In this document: one piece after another, positions 16,054 through 25,234 of the stretch | Layout: every line of letters begins with the position of its first letter | Position numbering within the stretch: position 1 is the first letter of the stretch | NCBI RefSeq assembly: GCF_008905045.1 | Contig: NZ_VWMY01000051.1 | Coordinates: 1-64,000 of the forward strand | Reading direction: 5' to 3' | Origin: Streptomyces albicerus | Lineage (GTDB): Bacteria; Actinomycetota; Actinomycetes; Streptomycetales; Streptomycetaceae | Length of the DNA stretch: 64,000 bases | Position numbers and translations under genes: made by a program | The notes under the pieces: model-generated | Databases searched by the model: none | Told to the model about the DNA's origin: nothing | Seen by the model: the letters and a program-made list of their open reading frames with translations, nothing else

Positions 16054-17511
16054 ATGTCCTCTTCTCCGTCATCGGTCACATCGCAGGGCCACGTTGACGA
16101 TGGACATCGTGGACTTGTCCATCGTCAACGTGGCCCTGCCGTCGATCCAGCAGGATCTGGGCTTCTCACAGCAGAGTCTGCAGTGGGTGGTCAGCGGCTA
16201 CATCCTCGCCTTCGGCGGCTTCCTGCTGCTCGGCGGCCGCCTCGCCGATCTGCTCGGGCGCCGCCGGATCTTCGTCGCGGGGCTGGCCGTGTTCGCCGCC
16301 TCCTCGCTGGTCGGCGGGCTGGCGACCGGCCCGGCGATGCTGGTGACCGCCCGGATCGTGCAGGGCCTGGGGGCCGCGCTGATGGCTCCGGCCGCACTGT
16401 CGATCCTGACCACCACCTTCGGGAGGGCCGCGAGCGCAACACGGCCCTCGGCATCTGGGGAGCCCTCACCGGGCTCGCTGCTGCTACCGGGGTCTTCCTC
16501 GGCGGGGCGCTGTCGGACGGGCCCGGCTGGCGCTGGGTGCTCTTCGTGAACCTGCCCGTCTGCCTGCTAGCGCTGGCCGCCGCCTTCCGCCTCGTCGACG
16601 GCGACCGGCGCAGCGCGCGCCGCATCCGCTTCGACACCCCGGGAGCGATCCTGGTCACCGGCGGCATGTTGCTCACCGTTCACGCCCTCGTGGAGGCCCC
16701 CGACCGAGGGTGGGGCACCGCCCGTACGATCGGTGAACTGACCACGGCGGCCCTCCTGTTGGCCGCCTTCGTCGTGAACGAACGGCGCAGCCGCAACCCG
16801 CTCGCTCCGCTGTCCATCTTCCGGATCAAGGGCCTGGCGGCCGCCGATGCCACCCAGCTCATCGCCTTCGCCGGCTTCTACTCGATGTTCTTCTTCCTCA
16901 CCCTCTACATGCAGAACGTCCTCGGCTACTCACCCGTCAAGGCCGGCGCCGCCTACCTACCCGTCACCGCGGGCATCGCCCTCGCGGCGGGCGTCTCGGC
17001 CCGGCTGTTCACCCGTTTCGGCACCAGGCCCGTGATCGTCACCGGCGCGCTCGCGGCGGCCGTCGGCGTCTACTACCTCTCCCGCATCCCGACCGACGGC
17101 TCCTATCCGGTCGATCTGCTGCCCGGGCTGCTGGTCATGTCCGTCGGGCTGGGTGCCGTGTTCGTCGGCGTCACCACCGCCGCCAACGCCGGCGTGCCGC
17201 CCGACAAGGCCGGTCTCGCGGCCGGACTGCTCAACACCTCGACCCAACTCGGCGCCGCCCTCGGTCTCGCCGTCTTCTCCGCGATCGCCACCGCCCGCAC
17301 CAACCATCTGCTCGTCGGTGGATCCGGGGAGCCCGCCGCGCTCACGGCCGGATACCAACGCGCCCTGCTCGCCTGCGCCGTCTTCCTGCTCGCCGCCGCC
17401 GTCATCGCCCTGCGCGCCACCCACACCCGGGCCACGCCACCCGGTATGACCCCGCCCGAGCCCGCCCAGGAACCGGGCGACGAACACACCGCCCGACAGG
17501 CGGCCGGATGA
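16054..17511 (+). pseudogene. MFS drug efflux transporter (DHA2 type), disrupted
   Basis: An EmrB/QacA-like 14-span pump that does not read through. Residues from MDIVDLSIVNVALPSIQQDLGF to AALSILTTTF are in one frame (from ~16094). After base ~16428 the protein continues in another frame (ERNTALGIWGALTGL through to the hydrophilic C-terminus at 17511), which fits a single missing base. In addition, the first membrane span is absent: the sequence between MSSSPSSVTSQ and MDIVD is replaced by an inverted copy of bases 16116-16139. It should be controlled by the divergent TetR. Either a recent pseudogene or local sequence errors. Confidence 0.85.
16083..16139. repeat. Perfect 24-bp inverted repeat (9-bp loop) in the MFS 5' end
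   Basis: Bases 16083-16106 are the exact reverse complement of 16116-16139. The right arm encodes the authentic LSIVNVALP segment of the pump, while the left arm occupies the place of membrane span 1 and makes no sense as protein. The arms meet at a natural short quasi-palindrome (ATGGACA ... TGTCCAT), as expected if a strand snapped back and copied itself. Confidence 0.9.
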
Positions 17512-17547
17512 GCGCCCTCCGTACGCCCGTCGGGGCATCAACCCAGC

Positions 17548-17566
17548 GAGCGGGTTCTCCCCGCTC
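17548..17566. terminator. Hairpin terminator between convergent genes
   Basis: GAGCGGG and CCCGCTC form a 7-bp stem with a TTCTC loop, followed by a short AT-richer stretch. It lies between the MFS and tfoX-like 3' ends. Confidence 0.6.
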
Positions 17567-17578
17567 AGACTATTTGGG

Positions 17579-17905
17579 CTATTTGGTCGGCAGAGTGCGG
17601 GCGTAGGCGACGGCCCGAGAGACCCACTCGTCGAGCACCGCCCCGGCGAGCGCCTCGGGCGCGACGAACACCATGGACTTCATGGTCCGGCCGGTGGAGT
17701 CCATGGGCCGGACGCCCGGCCGTGCCAGCGTCTCGGCGGTCCCCTCCGGACCGAGCCGGATCATGAGTTCGTCGTGGACGACGCCGCAGAACATGTGGCC
17801 GGCGAGCAGGAAGGCAAGGCCGCCGAACATCTTGCGTTCGCCGACGTCGCCGACCGGCGACAGGACTTCCCGGATCCGCTCAGCGACCTCCTGCGGACCG
17901 AGCCT
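17579..17905 (-). pseudogene. TfoX/Sxy N-terminal-domain protein, 5' end lost
   Basis: The frame carries a clear TfoX_N domain: ERIREVLSPVGDVGERKMFGGLAFLLAGHMFCGVVHDELMIRLGPEG, then STGRTMKSMVFVAPEAL and the C-terminal helix DEWVSRAVAYARTL. Upstream of VAERIRE (base ~17900) the frame has no start codon or ribosome site and passes into sequence belonging to the IS630 remnant. The original first ~8 residues and promoter are therefore gone. Family members are small DNA-uptake/competence-related or stand-alone proteins of unknown role. Confidence 0.75.
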
Positions 17906-17954
17906 CCGTGGTCCGTAACGCGGTGGCTGGTGTGAGCTGTTGGCGCCACGGAAT

Positions 17955-18510
17955 GCGCCGCCGTGCTGGTGGTGGCATGGCGGCTGGGCGGTACAACAGC
18001 TGATGCCGTGCACCATCAGCGGTCGGCTGACGTCGAGGCCGTGGAACAGCAGCGGTTCGCTGACGTACAGGCCGTGCACCGGCAGTGGGCGACTGAACGC
18101 CGAGCCGTGGAGCGCGACAAGGGCGCGGTGGGTTTGTGGAAGAGGGATGTGTGGCCGGAGGTGGAATGACTGCAGCGGTGCTGGGGGCCTTCGTTGTTCG
18201 AGGACGAGGCCGGGTTCTCGATGACGGCGTCGCGTGCCCGCACCTGGAGACGGCGTGGCACACGCCCGTGGTGCAGGTGCGGGGCCGGTCCTGGCTCCGC
18301 TGGTCGATCGCCGTGATGTGCTGCTACCGGCCGGGCGAAGTGCCCCGGCTGATCTACCGGCCGCGCGACACCGCAAGCCCCGGGGCCAAGGACGCGACAC
18401 CTTTGCCTGGAGCAGCTACCGGGGACCTGCTCGTGCGCGCCCACCTCCAGCTCAAGCCTCCCGTCGTGCTCGCCTGGGACGGATCTCCTGACAGCGCGAA
18501 CGCCGTCTCC
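17955..18510 (+). mobile_element. IS630-family transposase remnant
   Basis: Interrupted DDE transposase. One frame gives RRAVERDKGAVGLWKRDVWPEVE, a stop, then FEDEAGFSMTASRARTWRRRGTRP; another continues VVQVRGRSWLRWSIAVMCCYRPGEVPRLIYRPRD and LLVRAHLQLKPPVVLAWDG, matching the catalytic FEDEAGF and VLVWDN blocks of Streptomyces IS630 elements. The last acidic region is missing, as the remnant is cut where it meets the GH15 gene. Inverted ends were not found. Confidence 0.8.
18017..18115 (+). repeat. Three imperfect 33-bp tandem repeats
   Basis: Copies at 18017-18049, 18050-18082 and 18083-18115. In the transposase frame they encode 11-residue units (QRSADVEAVEQ, QRFADVQAVHR, QWATERRAVER), predicted as a charged helix. 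The third copy is the most diverged. Confidence 0.7.
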
Positions 18511-20264
18511 ACCAGGGCGATATGACTGAAAGCCTGTGGAGCGTTGCCCAGTTGACGGCCCGCGTCCGGATCCCACTGCTCCGAGAGCAGTCCGACGTCG
18601 TTGCGGATGGCGAGGACTCTCTCGAAGGCCTCCCGGGCCTGTTCCGCATGGCCGGTCGCGGCGAGGGCATCGGCGTACCACAGCGAACATGCCACGAACG
18701 CGCCCTCGCGGCCAAACATACCGTCCACTCCGGACACTCCGTGGCCGTTGTGAGCGTACCGCCGCACGAACCCGCCGTGATCCAGCTTCCGCATCGCGCG
18801 GACGGTACCGCGGACCCTTTCGTCCCGGGCCGGCAGGAAGCCGAGTCTGGGAATCAACAGAGCCGAAGCGTCGAGGGCCGACGAGCCGTAGAACTGCACG
18901 AAGGACCGCTGCTCCGCGTCCCAACCCTCCCGGCACACCTGCCGATGCACCTCGTCCCGCATGGCCCGCCACTCGCCCGAGGATCCGTTCCTACCGAGGA
19001 GATCCCCCATGCGCAGGGCGCGGTCGGCGGCAACCCACGCCATGACCTTGGAGTGGACGAACTGCCGCCCGGGTCCGCGGACCTGCCACAGTCCCTGATC
19101 CGGCTCACGCCAGTGACTGTGCAGGTACCCCATCAGTGCTTCCACCAGGCTCCACACATGGGCCGGCATGCGGATACCCGCCCGCAACGACAGATGGAGC
19201 GTGTCCAGCACCTCGCCGTACACGTCCAGTTGGAGCTGGCTCACCGCCGCGTTCCCGAACCGGACCGGTCGCGATCCCGCGTAGCCCGGCAACCACGGCG
19301 CCTCCGTCTCGTGCAGGAGTCTCTGGCCCCCGACGCCGTACACGGTCTGCAGTTCGGCGGGCTGCCCCGCAACGGCCCGCACCAGCCAGTCCAGCCATGC
19401 CGTCGCCTCGTCCCGGTAGCCGCTGCGCAGCAGGCAGGACAGGGTGAGTGTGGAGTCGCGGAGCCAGCAGAAGCGGTAGTCCCAGTTGCGCTCCCCGCCG
19501 AGGCATCCCGGCAGCGAGGTCGTCGGCGCCGCGACGATGCCACCCGTGGGCGCGTAGGTGAGGGCCTTCAGAGTGATCAGGGAGCGGACCACGGCGTCCC
19601 GCCACGAGCCCTGGTAGCGGCACTGGCCGGTCCAACGCAGCCAGAAGTCGCTCGTCTCCTGCAGAACCGTCTCCGCCGGGGCGGCGAGCGGGGCGGGCAG
19701 GTCGGGCAGATGAGACGGCGACCACACCAGCGTCAGTGCCAGGCGTCGGCCGGCCTGGACCGTGAAGTCATGGACCGTGGAATCCTCACGGCCGGTTGCC
19801 CGTACCTGGCCGTCAGCGCTCAACCAGACGGAATCCGGCCCGGCGACCGCGACGGTGCAGTGGTCGGTGACTCTGATCCAGGGAACGACGCGGCCGTGAT
19901 GAAACCGCAGCCGCAGTTCGCTGCGCACGGAGACGGAGCCCGACAGGCCTTCGACGACCCGGACGATGCACGGCAGTTGAGCGCGGGGCGGCATGAAATC
20001 CGTGATCCGCACCGACCCGGTCCCGGTCTCCCACTCCGATTCCAGAACCAGGGTGTCCGGGCGGTACGCCCGGCGAGTACAGGGACCGCGGGCGACGGGA
20101 GAGACCTGCCAGAAGCCGTTGTCCGCCGTGCCCAGCAGCGCCGCCAGACAGGCCGGCGAGTCAAACCGGGGCAGACACAGCCAGTCGATGGACCCGTTCC
20201 TGCCGACCAGGGCGGCGGTTTCCAGGTCGCTGATGAGGGCGTAGTCCTCGATGGGTGTATTCAT
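18354..20264 (-). CDS. GH15-family glycosidase (glucoamylase/trehalase type), C-terminus altered
   Basis: 636 aa cytoplasmic alpha-toroid glycosidase. The N-terminal beta domain starts MNTPIEDYALISDLETAALVGRNGSIDWLCLPRFDSPACLAALLG, a signature of actinobacterial GH15 trehalase/glucoamylase-like proteins. The catalytic region follows with CLGGERNWDYRFCWLRDSTLTL (general acid region) and GLLSEQWDPDAGRQLGNAPQAFSHIALVETAFAL (second catalytic Glu in LSEQWD). After about base 18500 the frame runs antisense through the IS630 remnant, so the last ~48 residues are foreign; the catalytic fold itself is complete. No signal peptide. Substrate (trehalose, maltosaccharides or an isomaltoside) is open. Confidence 0.88.
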   Translation of the reverse strand: MNTPIEDYALISDLETAALVGRNGSIDWLCLPRFDSPACLAALLGTADNGFWQVSPVARGPCTRRAYRPDTLVLESEWETGTGSVRITDFMPPRAQLPCIVRVVEGLSGSVSVRSELRLRFHHGRVVPWIRVTDHCTVAVAGPDSVWLSADGQVRATGREDSTVHDFTVQAGRRLALTLVWSPSHLPDLPAPLAAPAETVLQETSDFWLRWTGQCRYQGSWRDAVVRSLITLKALTYAPTGGIVAAPTTSLPGCLGGERNWDYRFCWLRDSTLTLSCLLRSGYRDEATAWLDWLVRAVAGQPAELQTVYGVGGQRLLHETEAPWLPGYAGSRPVRFGNAAVSQLQLDVYGEVLDTLHLSLRAGIRMPAHVWSLVEALMGYLHSHWREPDQGLWQVRGPGRQFVHSKVMAWVAADRALRMGDLLGRNGSSGEWRAMRDEVHRQVCREGWDAEQRSFVQFYGSSALDASALLIPRLGFLPARDERVRGTVRAMRKLDHGGFVRRYAHNGHGVSGVDGMFGREGAFVACSLWYADALAATGHAEQAREAFERVLAIRNDVGLLSEQWDPDAGRQLGNAPQAFSHIALVETAFALSGDPSQASTTGGLSWRWARTSRSPVAAPGKGVASLAPGLAVSRGR

Positions 20265-20370
20265 GATCGGAACTACGCCGTCGTGCGCTTTGCCGCTCTT
20301 CCAGTGTACGGCGAGCCTGAGAGGAGATGCCCCTTCCAGACCGTTTCGTCCAGTCGGGGAAGTGATCGAT

Positions 20371-20940
20371 ATGAGGCCACTGAGAATCGACGGAGCATGG
20401 CTTCACGAGCCCCAGGTGTTCGCAGACCCCCGGGGCTACTTCCACGAGTGGTTCGGTGGTTAGGCCTTCCGCGCGGCCGTCAACGAGGACCTCCCGCTCG
20501 CGCAGGCCAACTGCTCGGTCTCCGGGCGCGGTGTCGTCCGCGGCATCCACTTCGCCGACGTGCCACCGGGCCAGGCCAGGTACGTGACGTGCGTACGGGG
20601 TGCCGTTCTCGATGTGGTGGCCGACATCCGCTCGGGTTCACCCACCTTCGGACAGTGGGACGCGGTACAACTCGACGACGACAGCCATCGTTGCGGGTAT
20701 CTCTCCGTCGCCTCGGCCACGCCTTCATGGCCCTGACAGCCGAGAGCACCGTCGTCTACCTCTGTTCCGAGGGGTACGCGCCGCAGCGCGAGCACGGCAT
20801 CCATCCACTGGACTCATCGCTCGGCATCGACTGGCCCCTCGACCAGCCCCCGCTGCTGTCCGAAAAGGACGCCTCCGCTCCCACGCTCACCGAGGCCGCG
20901 CGCGGCGGGCTGCTACCCTCCTACGCGGCGTGTCGTGCCC
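20371..20940 (+). pseudogene. rfbC: dTDP-4-dehydrorhamnose 3,5-epimerase remnant
   Basis: RmlC-type cupin reading MRPLRIDGAWLHEPQVFADPRGYFHEWFGG, then an in-frame TAG where the family has an EAF Glu codon. It resumes as AFRAAVNEDLPLAQANCSVSGRGVVRGIHFADVPPGQARYVTCVRGAVLDVVADIR with the cupin and catalytic His. A frameshift near 20695 moves the rest (HAFMALTAESTVVYLCSEGYAPQREHGIHPLDSSLGIDWP) to another frame. Two lesions make it a dead gene. It converges on the rfbA remnant. Confidence 0.85.
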
Positions 20941-21049
20941 ACCGGCTGCGTTTTTCGGCGGCCTGGAGCTCGGGGAACGCCTCGCTCAGGGGGTAGCACC
21001 AGTGGCGCAGCGTCGGCAGCCCGGCGTCCCCCCAGCGGGCGTGGCCGAG

Positions 21050-21850
21050 AACGGCTGGTGAACACCTTGGCGCCTTCCTCGATCCGGACCCGGCCGATGA
21101 TCTCGCTCGTCCCGTCGACGCTGCCGTCGATGCGCGGTTCGACCGTCTCCAGGACGGATCGGTTCACCTCCAGCATGTCGGTGACGTTGCCGGTGTCCTT
21201 CCAGTATCCGGAGATCGTCGTGGAGCGCACGTCGCGTCCCTGTTCGAGCAGCCACTGGAGAGCGTCGGTGATCTCCAGCTCTCCGCGCCGGGACGGGCGG
21301 ATGGAACGTACGGCCTCGTGGACGGCGGGCGTGAAGAGGTAGACACCGACCAGCGCCAGATCGCTCTTCGGTTGCTGCGGCTTCTCCTCCAGCCCCACCA
21401 CCCGGCCCGTCTCGTCGAGTTCGGCGATGCCGAAGGCGGTGGGTTCGCAGACATGGGTCAGCAGGATGCGGACGTCCGGCCGTTCGCGGCGGAAGTCGTC
21501 CACCACGCCGGTGATGCCGCCGACGATGAAGTTGTCGCCGAGGTACATCACGAAATCGTCGTCGCCCAGGAAGTCCCGGGAGATCAGGACGGCGTGGGCG
21601 AGCCCGAGGGGGCGTCCCGCGGCAGGTAGGTGACGTCCAGACCGAAGCGGGAACCGTCGCCGACCGCCTCGCGGATGTCCCGCTCGGTGTCCCCGACCAC
21701 GATGCCGGTCTCCGTGACCCCGGCGGCGGCGATGGCCTCCAGTCCGTAGAACAGCACCGGTTTGTTGGCCACCGGCACCAGTTGCTTCGCCGAGGTGTGC
21801 GTGATCGGGCGGAGCCTGGTGCCCGCTCCGCCGCACAGTACGAGTGCGCG
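21050..21850 (-). pseudogene. rfbA: Glucose-1-phosphate thymidylyltransferase remnant (long actinobacterial type)
   Basis: Nucleotidyltransferase reading RALVLCGGAGTRLRPITHTSAKQLVPVANKPVLFYGLEAIAAAG then, after a 1-nt deletion near 21612, HAVLISRDFLGDDDFVMYLGDNFIVGG ... GYWKDTGNVTDMLEVNRSVLETVEPRIDGSVDGTSEIIGRVRIEEGAKV. The start codon is missing at the IS3 boundary. The C-terminal left-handed beta-helix (~80 residues in this long type) is also lost. With the broken rfbC, it indicates a former dTDP-rhamnose-type sugar locus that no longer works. Confidence 0.87.
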
Positions 21851-21975
21851 CCGTGGGCAGCAGCGCGGACAACGCCGCCGCGGAGAGCTGGGACGCACCT
21901 CTCAAAAGGGAGACGCTCAAGGGCGCGAAGGCATGGCCTACCGCGCGCCGCGCGCGTCTCGCACCGGCAGGTAAG
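21842..21975 (+). mobile_element. IS3-family transposase C-terminal fragment
   Basis: The frame reads VGSSADNAAAESWDAPLKRETLKGAKAW, the end of the IS3 (IS150-like) DDE domain in which DNAAAESF..LK.E is conserved. Only ~45 codons remain. It abuts the 5' end of the rfbA remnant on one side and repeat copy A on the other, and probably mediated the rearrangement. Confidence 0.75.
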
Positions 21976-22174
21976 TCCCCGGCGACCAGTGCTCCAAGTA
22001 GCGGCGTCGTCGCTCGGCGTATCTGGGTATCCTGACGCGAAAAATTGGGTCCGGTTACCGATGGACCTGCCTCGGCGCCAACGCAGACTGCTTGCATGCG
22101 TCCCGAACCCGACCAAACCAACCCAAAGAGTCCGTCCTGCCGCACGGCCATGAACGGCGATGTCTCCGTCACGA
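21961..22174 (+). repeat. Dispersed polysaccharide-gene leader repeat, copy A
   Basis: ~214 bp closely matching 29792-30005 in the same orientation. The central 72 bp (22019-22090) also match 26475-26548 in reverse complement. Constant features are GTATCTGGGTATCC, a CGCGAAA/ATTGGGTC block, the dyad CGGT-T-ACCG and CACCGCAGACTG-like sequence. It ends inside the sugar-transferase coding region (start 22096), so it covers the promoter/5' UTR and the first ~26 codons. Confidence 0.88.
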
Positions 22175-23004
22175 TGAGAAACGCTGGGCGAACCGGGATT
22201 CCCGAGATGTCAGCGCACGGATTCATCCATTCAACGCCAAACCTGTGTTCGCTGGATGCTCACACGCAGCCCATCTTGGACACTCATCAGGACGACGCTG
22301 CCCCCGATCAGGCCTCTGATATACAGGTCCACTCGGGGACGGCCCCGATCGCAGAGGCCGATATCCCGCCACGTCTCGATTGCGGCCTTCTTGCAGCAAG
22401 CAGCCGCCAACTGCTCGGGAAGCGTGTTCTTGACATTGTTCTCGCCCTGCTGGCAGTGATCCTGCTGTCGCCGATCCTTCTGGTGGCAGCATGCGCGATC
22501 AAGCTGTCTTCCGCAGGGCCTGTCTCTTACCTGCAAGACCGAGTCGGCCGCGACGGGAAGCCTTTCAGGATGTTCAAGTTTCGTTCGATGTGTCTGGATG
22601 CGGAGCGTCAGCGGTCGGCGTATCTGGACCTGAACGAATGCACTGGTCCCATCTTCAAGATTCGTCACGATCCGAGAGTCACCCCGGTAGGACGCGTTCT
22701 TCGCAGGTGGAGCATCGACGAGTTGCCACAGCTGCTGAATGTCATACACGGCGAGATGAGTCTCGTCGGCCCGCGACCCCCTCTTCCGGAGGAGTGTGAG
22801 CATTATGGTCCGCGGGAGCGGCAGCGATTGCTCGTGAAGCCCGGTATCACATGCATCTGGCAAGTCAGCGGCCGCTCCGAAGTCGAGTTCGCTGAACAAG
22901 TGCGGATGGATCTGGACTACATCGCCAACTGGGACCTCTTGATGGACATCACGCTCCTGGTCAGGACAGTACCGGCCGTGCTCGCGCGCCGAGGCGCCTA
23001 CTGA
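22096..23004 (+). CDS. Undecaprenyl-phosphate sugar phosphotransferase (bacterial sugar transferase)
   Basis: Priming enzyme that puts the first sugar-phosphate on the lipid carrier for a repeat-unit polysaccharide; 302 aa. After a ~105-residue N-terminal tail there is one membrane hairpin (VLDIVLALLAVILLSPILLVAACAI), then the catalytic domain: VSYLQDRVGRDGKPFRMFKFRSM, PIFKIRHDPRVTPVGRVLRRWSIDELPQLLNVIHGEMSLVGPRPPLPEE (catalytic DE), KPGITCIWQVSGRSEVEFAEQVRMDLDYIANW and ARRGAY at the end. It is the short WcaJ-C-like type without the extra four spans. The first ~26 residues (MRPEPDQTNPKSPS...) are encoded by the dispersed repeat and resemble the start of the unrelated glycosyltransferase at 29925. 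The start is uncertain: no ribosome site precedes it. Confidence 0.9.
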   Translation: MRPEPDQTNPKSPSCRTAMNGDVSVTMRNAGRTGIPEMSAHGFIHSTPNLCSLDAHTQPILDTHQDDAAPDQASDIQVHSGTAPIAEADIPPRLDCGLLAASSRQLLGKRVLDIVLALLAVILLSPILLVAACAIKLSSAGPVSYLQDRVGRDGKPFRMFKFRSMCLDAERQRSAYLDLNECTGPIFKIRHDPRVTPVGRVLRRWSIDELPQLLNVIHGEMSLVGPRPPLPEECEHYGPRERQRLLVKPGITCIWQVSGRSEVEFAEQVRMDLDYIANWDLLMDITLLVRTVPAVLARRGAY

Positions 23005-23029
23005 GGTTTCTCAGCGGTTTTCTCAACAG

Positions 23030-24010
23030 GCGAGCAATGGGTGGGTTCCATTGCCCGTCGCAGCACACCCGGTAGCCATCAGGTGTTGACCTCGATTCGT
23101 CAGCGGGGTTCGGTCTCTGATCGGTTCGGCAGTTCGACCGTGAATTCCCCTGCCGCCCGTAATGTCCTCTGCCGGTTGAAGGCGGGCCGGAAGGTGGTAG
23201 AGGCGCAGGCGCATCGCGTCCGGCTCGGCACCTTCGAGGCCGTCCTGGCCGTGCAGGGTGAGCAGCCGCGGCCACGTGTCGAGATCGGCGGCGAAGTTCG
23301 CGGCGAGCATCCAGCCTGTGTTGATCTGACACGACTGCGAGGGCAGGTTCGCCAGCCCCATGTCCTTGTTGGTGCGGACGTGGTCTTCGACCTCGGCGTG
23401 GTCGCGGTGCAGTGCGTCGAGGAACTGGACCTGGTGAGAGCGGGCGATGCCCCACATGTGTCGGAGATGTTCGTCGCGGTGACCGAATACCGCCAGCCGG
23501 TCTTCTGCTCGCAGGAGGTCAGCTTCTTCATGTGCCGCCGGGAGGGGCGCACGCGGCGGACGATCAGCCGCATGCCCTCCGGCCAGCCGTCACGGGTGTT
23601 CAGGTAGGTCAACTCCGCGACCTGGTAGCCCGCCTGGAGGTCGCCGTCCTGCTTCAGCGAGGTCTCCCAGGCACTTTCGGGGAGTTCCCCGATCGCCGCC
23701 TCGTCCTCGGGCGTGATCTTTCAGCCGACCGTGTAACGGACCGTGCGCCGCTTCGTGTTCAGCGCCCGAAGGTGTTCCAGCAGACCGTGGGTGGCGCCCG
23801 CGCCGTCAACACGGACCAGGATCTTCGACTGGGAAGAGTGCGAGTCTGATCCAGCGCGGCGGCGAGGACGCGGATGTGGTCGTCCACGGTGGTCGACCCT
23901 GCGTTGCCCTACGGTTCCATCGCGAGGCTCTCTCCGGTGTTCGCGCACCAGCCGCCAAGCGGGTGGAAGCCGAACGTCCCTTGAACGTGGCAGCGGCCCC
24001 TTTGTCAGTA
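23030..24010 (-). mobile_element. IS1380-family transposase pseudogene
   Basis: Several frames with stops reassemble into an IS1380 transposase: SKILVRVDGAGATHGLLEHLRALNTKRRTVRYTVG, a stop, AWETSLKQDGDLQAGYQVAELTYLNTRDGWPEGMRLIVRRVRPSRRHMKKLTSCEQKTGWRYSVTATNI, then LDALHRDHAEVEDHVRTNKDMGLANLPSQSCQINTGWMLAANFAADLDTWPRLLTLHGQDGL and RLYHLPARL. At least three frameshifts or stops; inactive. The ends were not identified. Confidence 0.85.
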
Positions 24011-24106
24011 CGTCAGCTGGCCCAATTCCGCTGAATAACCGGGGTTGACTGTTGACGGCAAGACGGGCCGAGGGAACGCTACCGGCGACATACGCCGTCG
24101 CCGAGT

Positions 24107-25234
24107 TCACACCAACAGCTCCGAGGCGACTGCGGCCAGGGGGGCCTGATCGGCGCTGCGGGAGTGAAGGAGCAGCGCCTGATGGGCGAACATCGCACAC
24201 CAGGCGTTGGCGATGTCCTGACCGCCTGAGAATAGAACTCCTCCGTCCGGTCGCACGAAGCCGAGGAGGGCCCGCATCAGCCCATCCAGACGCCCGGCCC
24301 AGTAGTCCCCCTGCAGGTATCCACGGCTGCGCAGTAGAAGCCCGATGCGCAAGGCCTGGGCGAGAACGTCTGAACGCACGATCCCTCCTCCCGTGGTCTC
24401 CGCAAGGGTTCCGTCAACCGTCTGGAGTCCCATGAGGCGGGCGTAGAGCCTCTCGACGACCTCCAGCGCCTCGTCTTCCGTATGGAGCGCCCCGATGAGC
24501 AGGCCCTCCATCCCGTAGAGGAGCGGGTGCAGCTCGCGGCACGGCCAGGCTTCCTGCAACATCGCCTCCCAGTGCTCGCAGGTCCGATGGCAGACCCGTC
24601 TGAGAGGTGCCCCGAGCACGCCAACAGGCATCCGGAGCAAGGCCGCAGCCGATTTCAGGTGATGCGGACCCGGTTGCGTCGACCAACGGTCGGGAAGTGG
24701 CGCGCCGGCGACCGCGTCGTGGGACCGCAGGACGGCAGCTCCCGAACACATGCTTTCGATGATGGTGCAGAGGCCGGCGGCAAGCTTCTCCCATGCGCCG
24801 TGCCGGGCGACGTCCCCGAAACATGCGACTCCCCGCGCTGCCATCGCCAGATCAAACGTGAACACGCCGGCGTTCCGCCAATCGGAGCGACCGGCCGACA
24901 GGTACAGCCGCGTCGGCGGAACTCCCTGTTCCGACAAGTTGCGGGTGATCCAGCCCAACGCCTGCCGACCGTGCTCGAGTGCATCCGCGGCACGGTCCGG
25001 AGAGCTTGCCGCGCCCGACGCCAACCAGGCCATCGTGGTCAGGTAGTAGCCGGTGATCTCGAGGTATACGAACTCTGGTCGCCCCTCCCGATCCAGCCAT
25101 CCGGCGACCGCTCCGCGCTGGGCGCCCTCCTCGATCTGAACCCCGCTCTGCAGCAACCATCGCTCGATGCGCCGGGCAGTCTCCGCTGTCTCGGCAGACA
25201 ACCCGGTACCAGTGATGGAGGGCGCCCCCGTCAT
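24107..25234 (-). CDS. Alpha/alpha-toroid (six-hairpin) protein, uncharacterised, coupled to wecB
   Basis: 375 aa with a repeated helix-hairpin pattern and aromatic/Gly loops (YLEITGYYLTTMAWLASGA, LYLSAGRSDWRNAGVFTFDLAMAARGVACFGD, LHPLLYGMEGLLIGALH, GGGIVRSDVLAQALRIGLLLRSRGYLQGD, VRPDGGVLFSGGQDIANAWCAMFAHQALLLH). This is the style of (alpha/alpha)6 glycosidases, epimerases and lyases found in polysaccharide loci. No signal peptide. The ATG overlaps the wecB stop as ATGA, so it is co-translated with the UDP-GlcNAc epimerase and probably acts in the same glycan pathway. Exact activity unknown. Confidence 0.8.
   Translation of the reverse strand: MTGAPSITGTGLSAETAETARRIERWLLQSGVQIEEGAQRGAVAGWLDREGRPEFVYLEITGYYLTTMAWLASGAASSPDRAADALEHGRQALGWITRNLSEQGVPPTRLYLSAGRSDWRNAGVFTFDLAMAARGVACFGDVARHGAWEKLAAGLCTIIESMCSGAAVLRSHDAVAGAPLPDRWSTQPGPHHLKSAAALLRMPVGVLGAPLRRVCHRTCEHWEAMLQEAWPCRELHPLLYGMEGLLIGALHTEDEALEVVERLYARLMGLQTVDGTLAETTGGGIVRSDVLAQALRIGLLLRSRGYLQGDYWAGRLDGLMRALLGFVRPDGGVLFSGGQDIANAWCAMFAHQALLLHSRSADQAPLAAVASELLV

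Noticed and set aside
18522..20996. 824-codon plus-strand frame opposite the GH15 gene
   Set aside because: Shadow frame; only its last part contains the displaced rfbC segment, which is annotated as a pseudogene.
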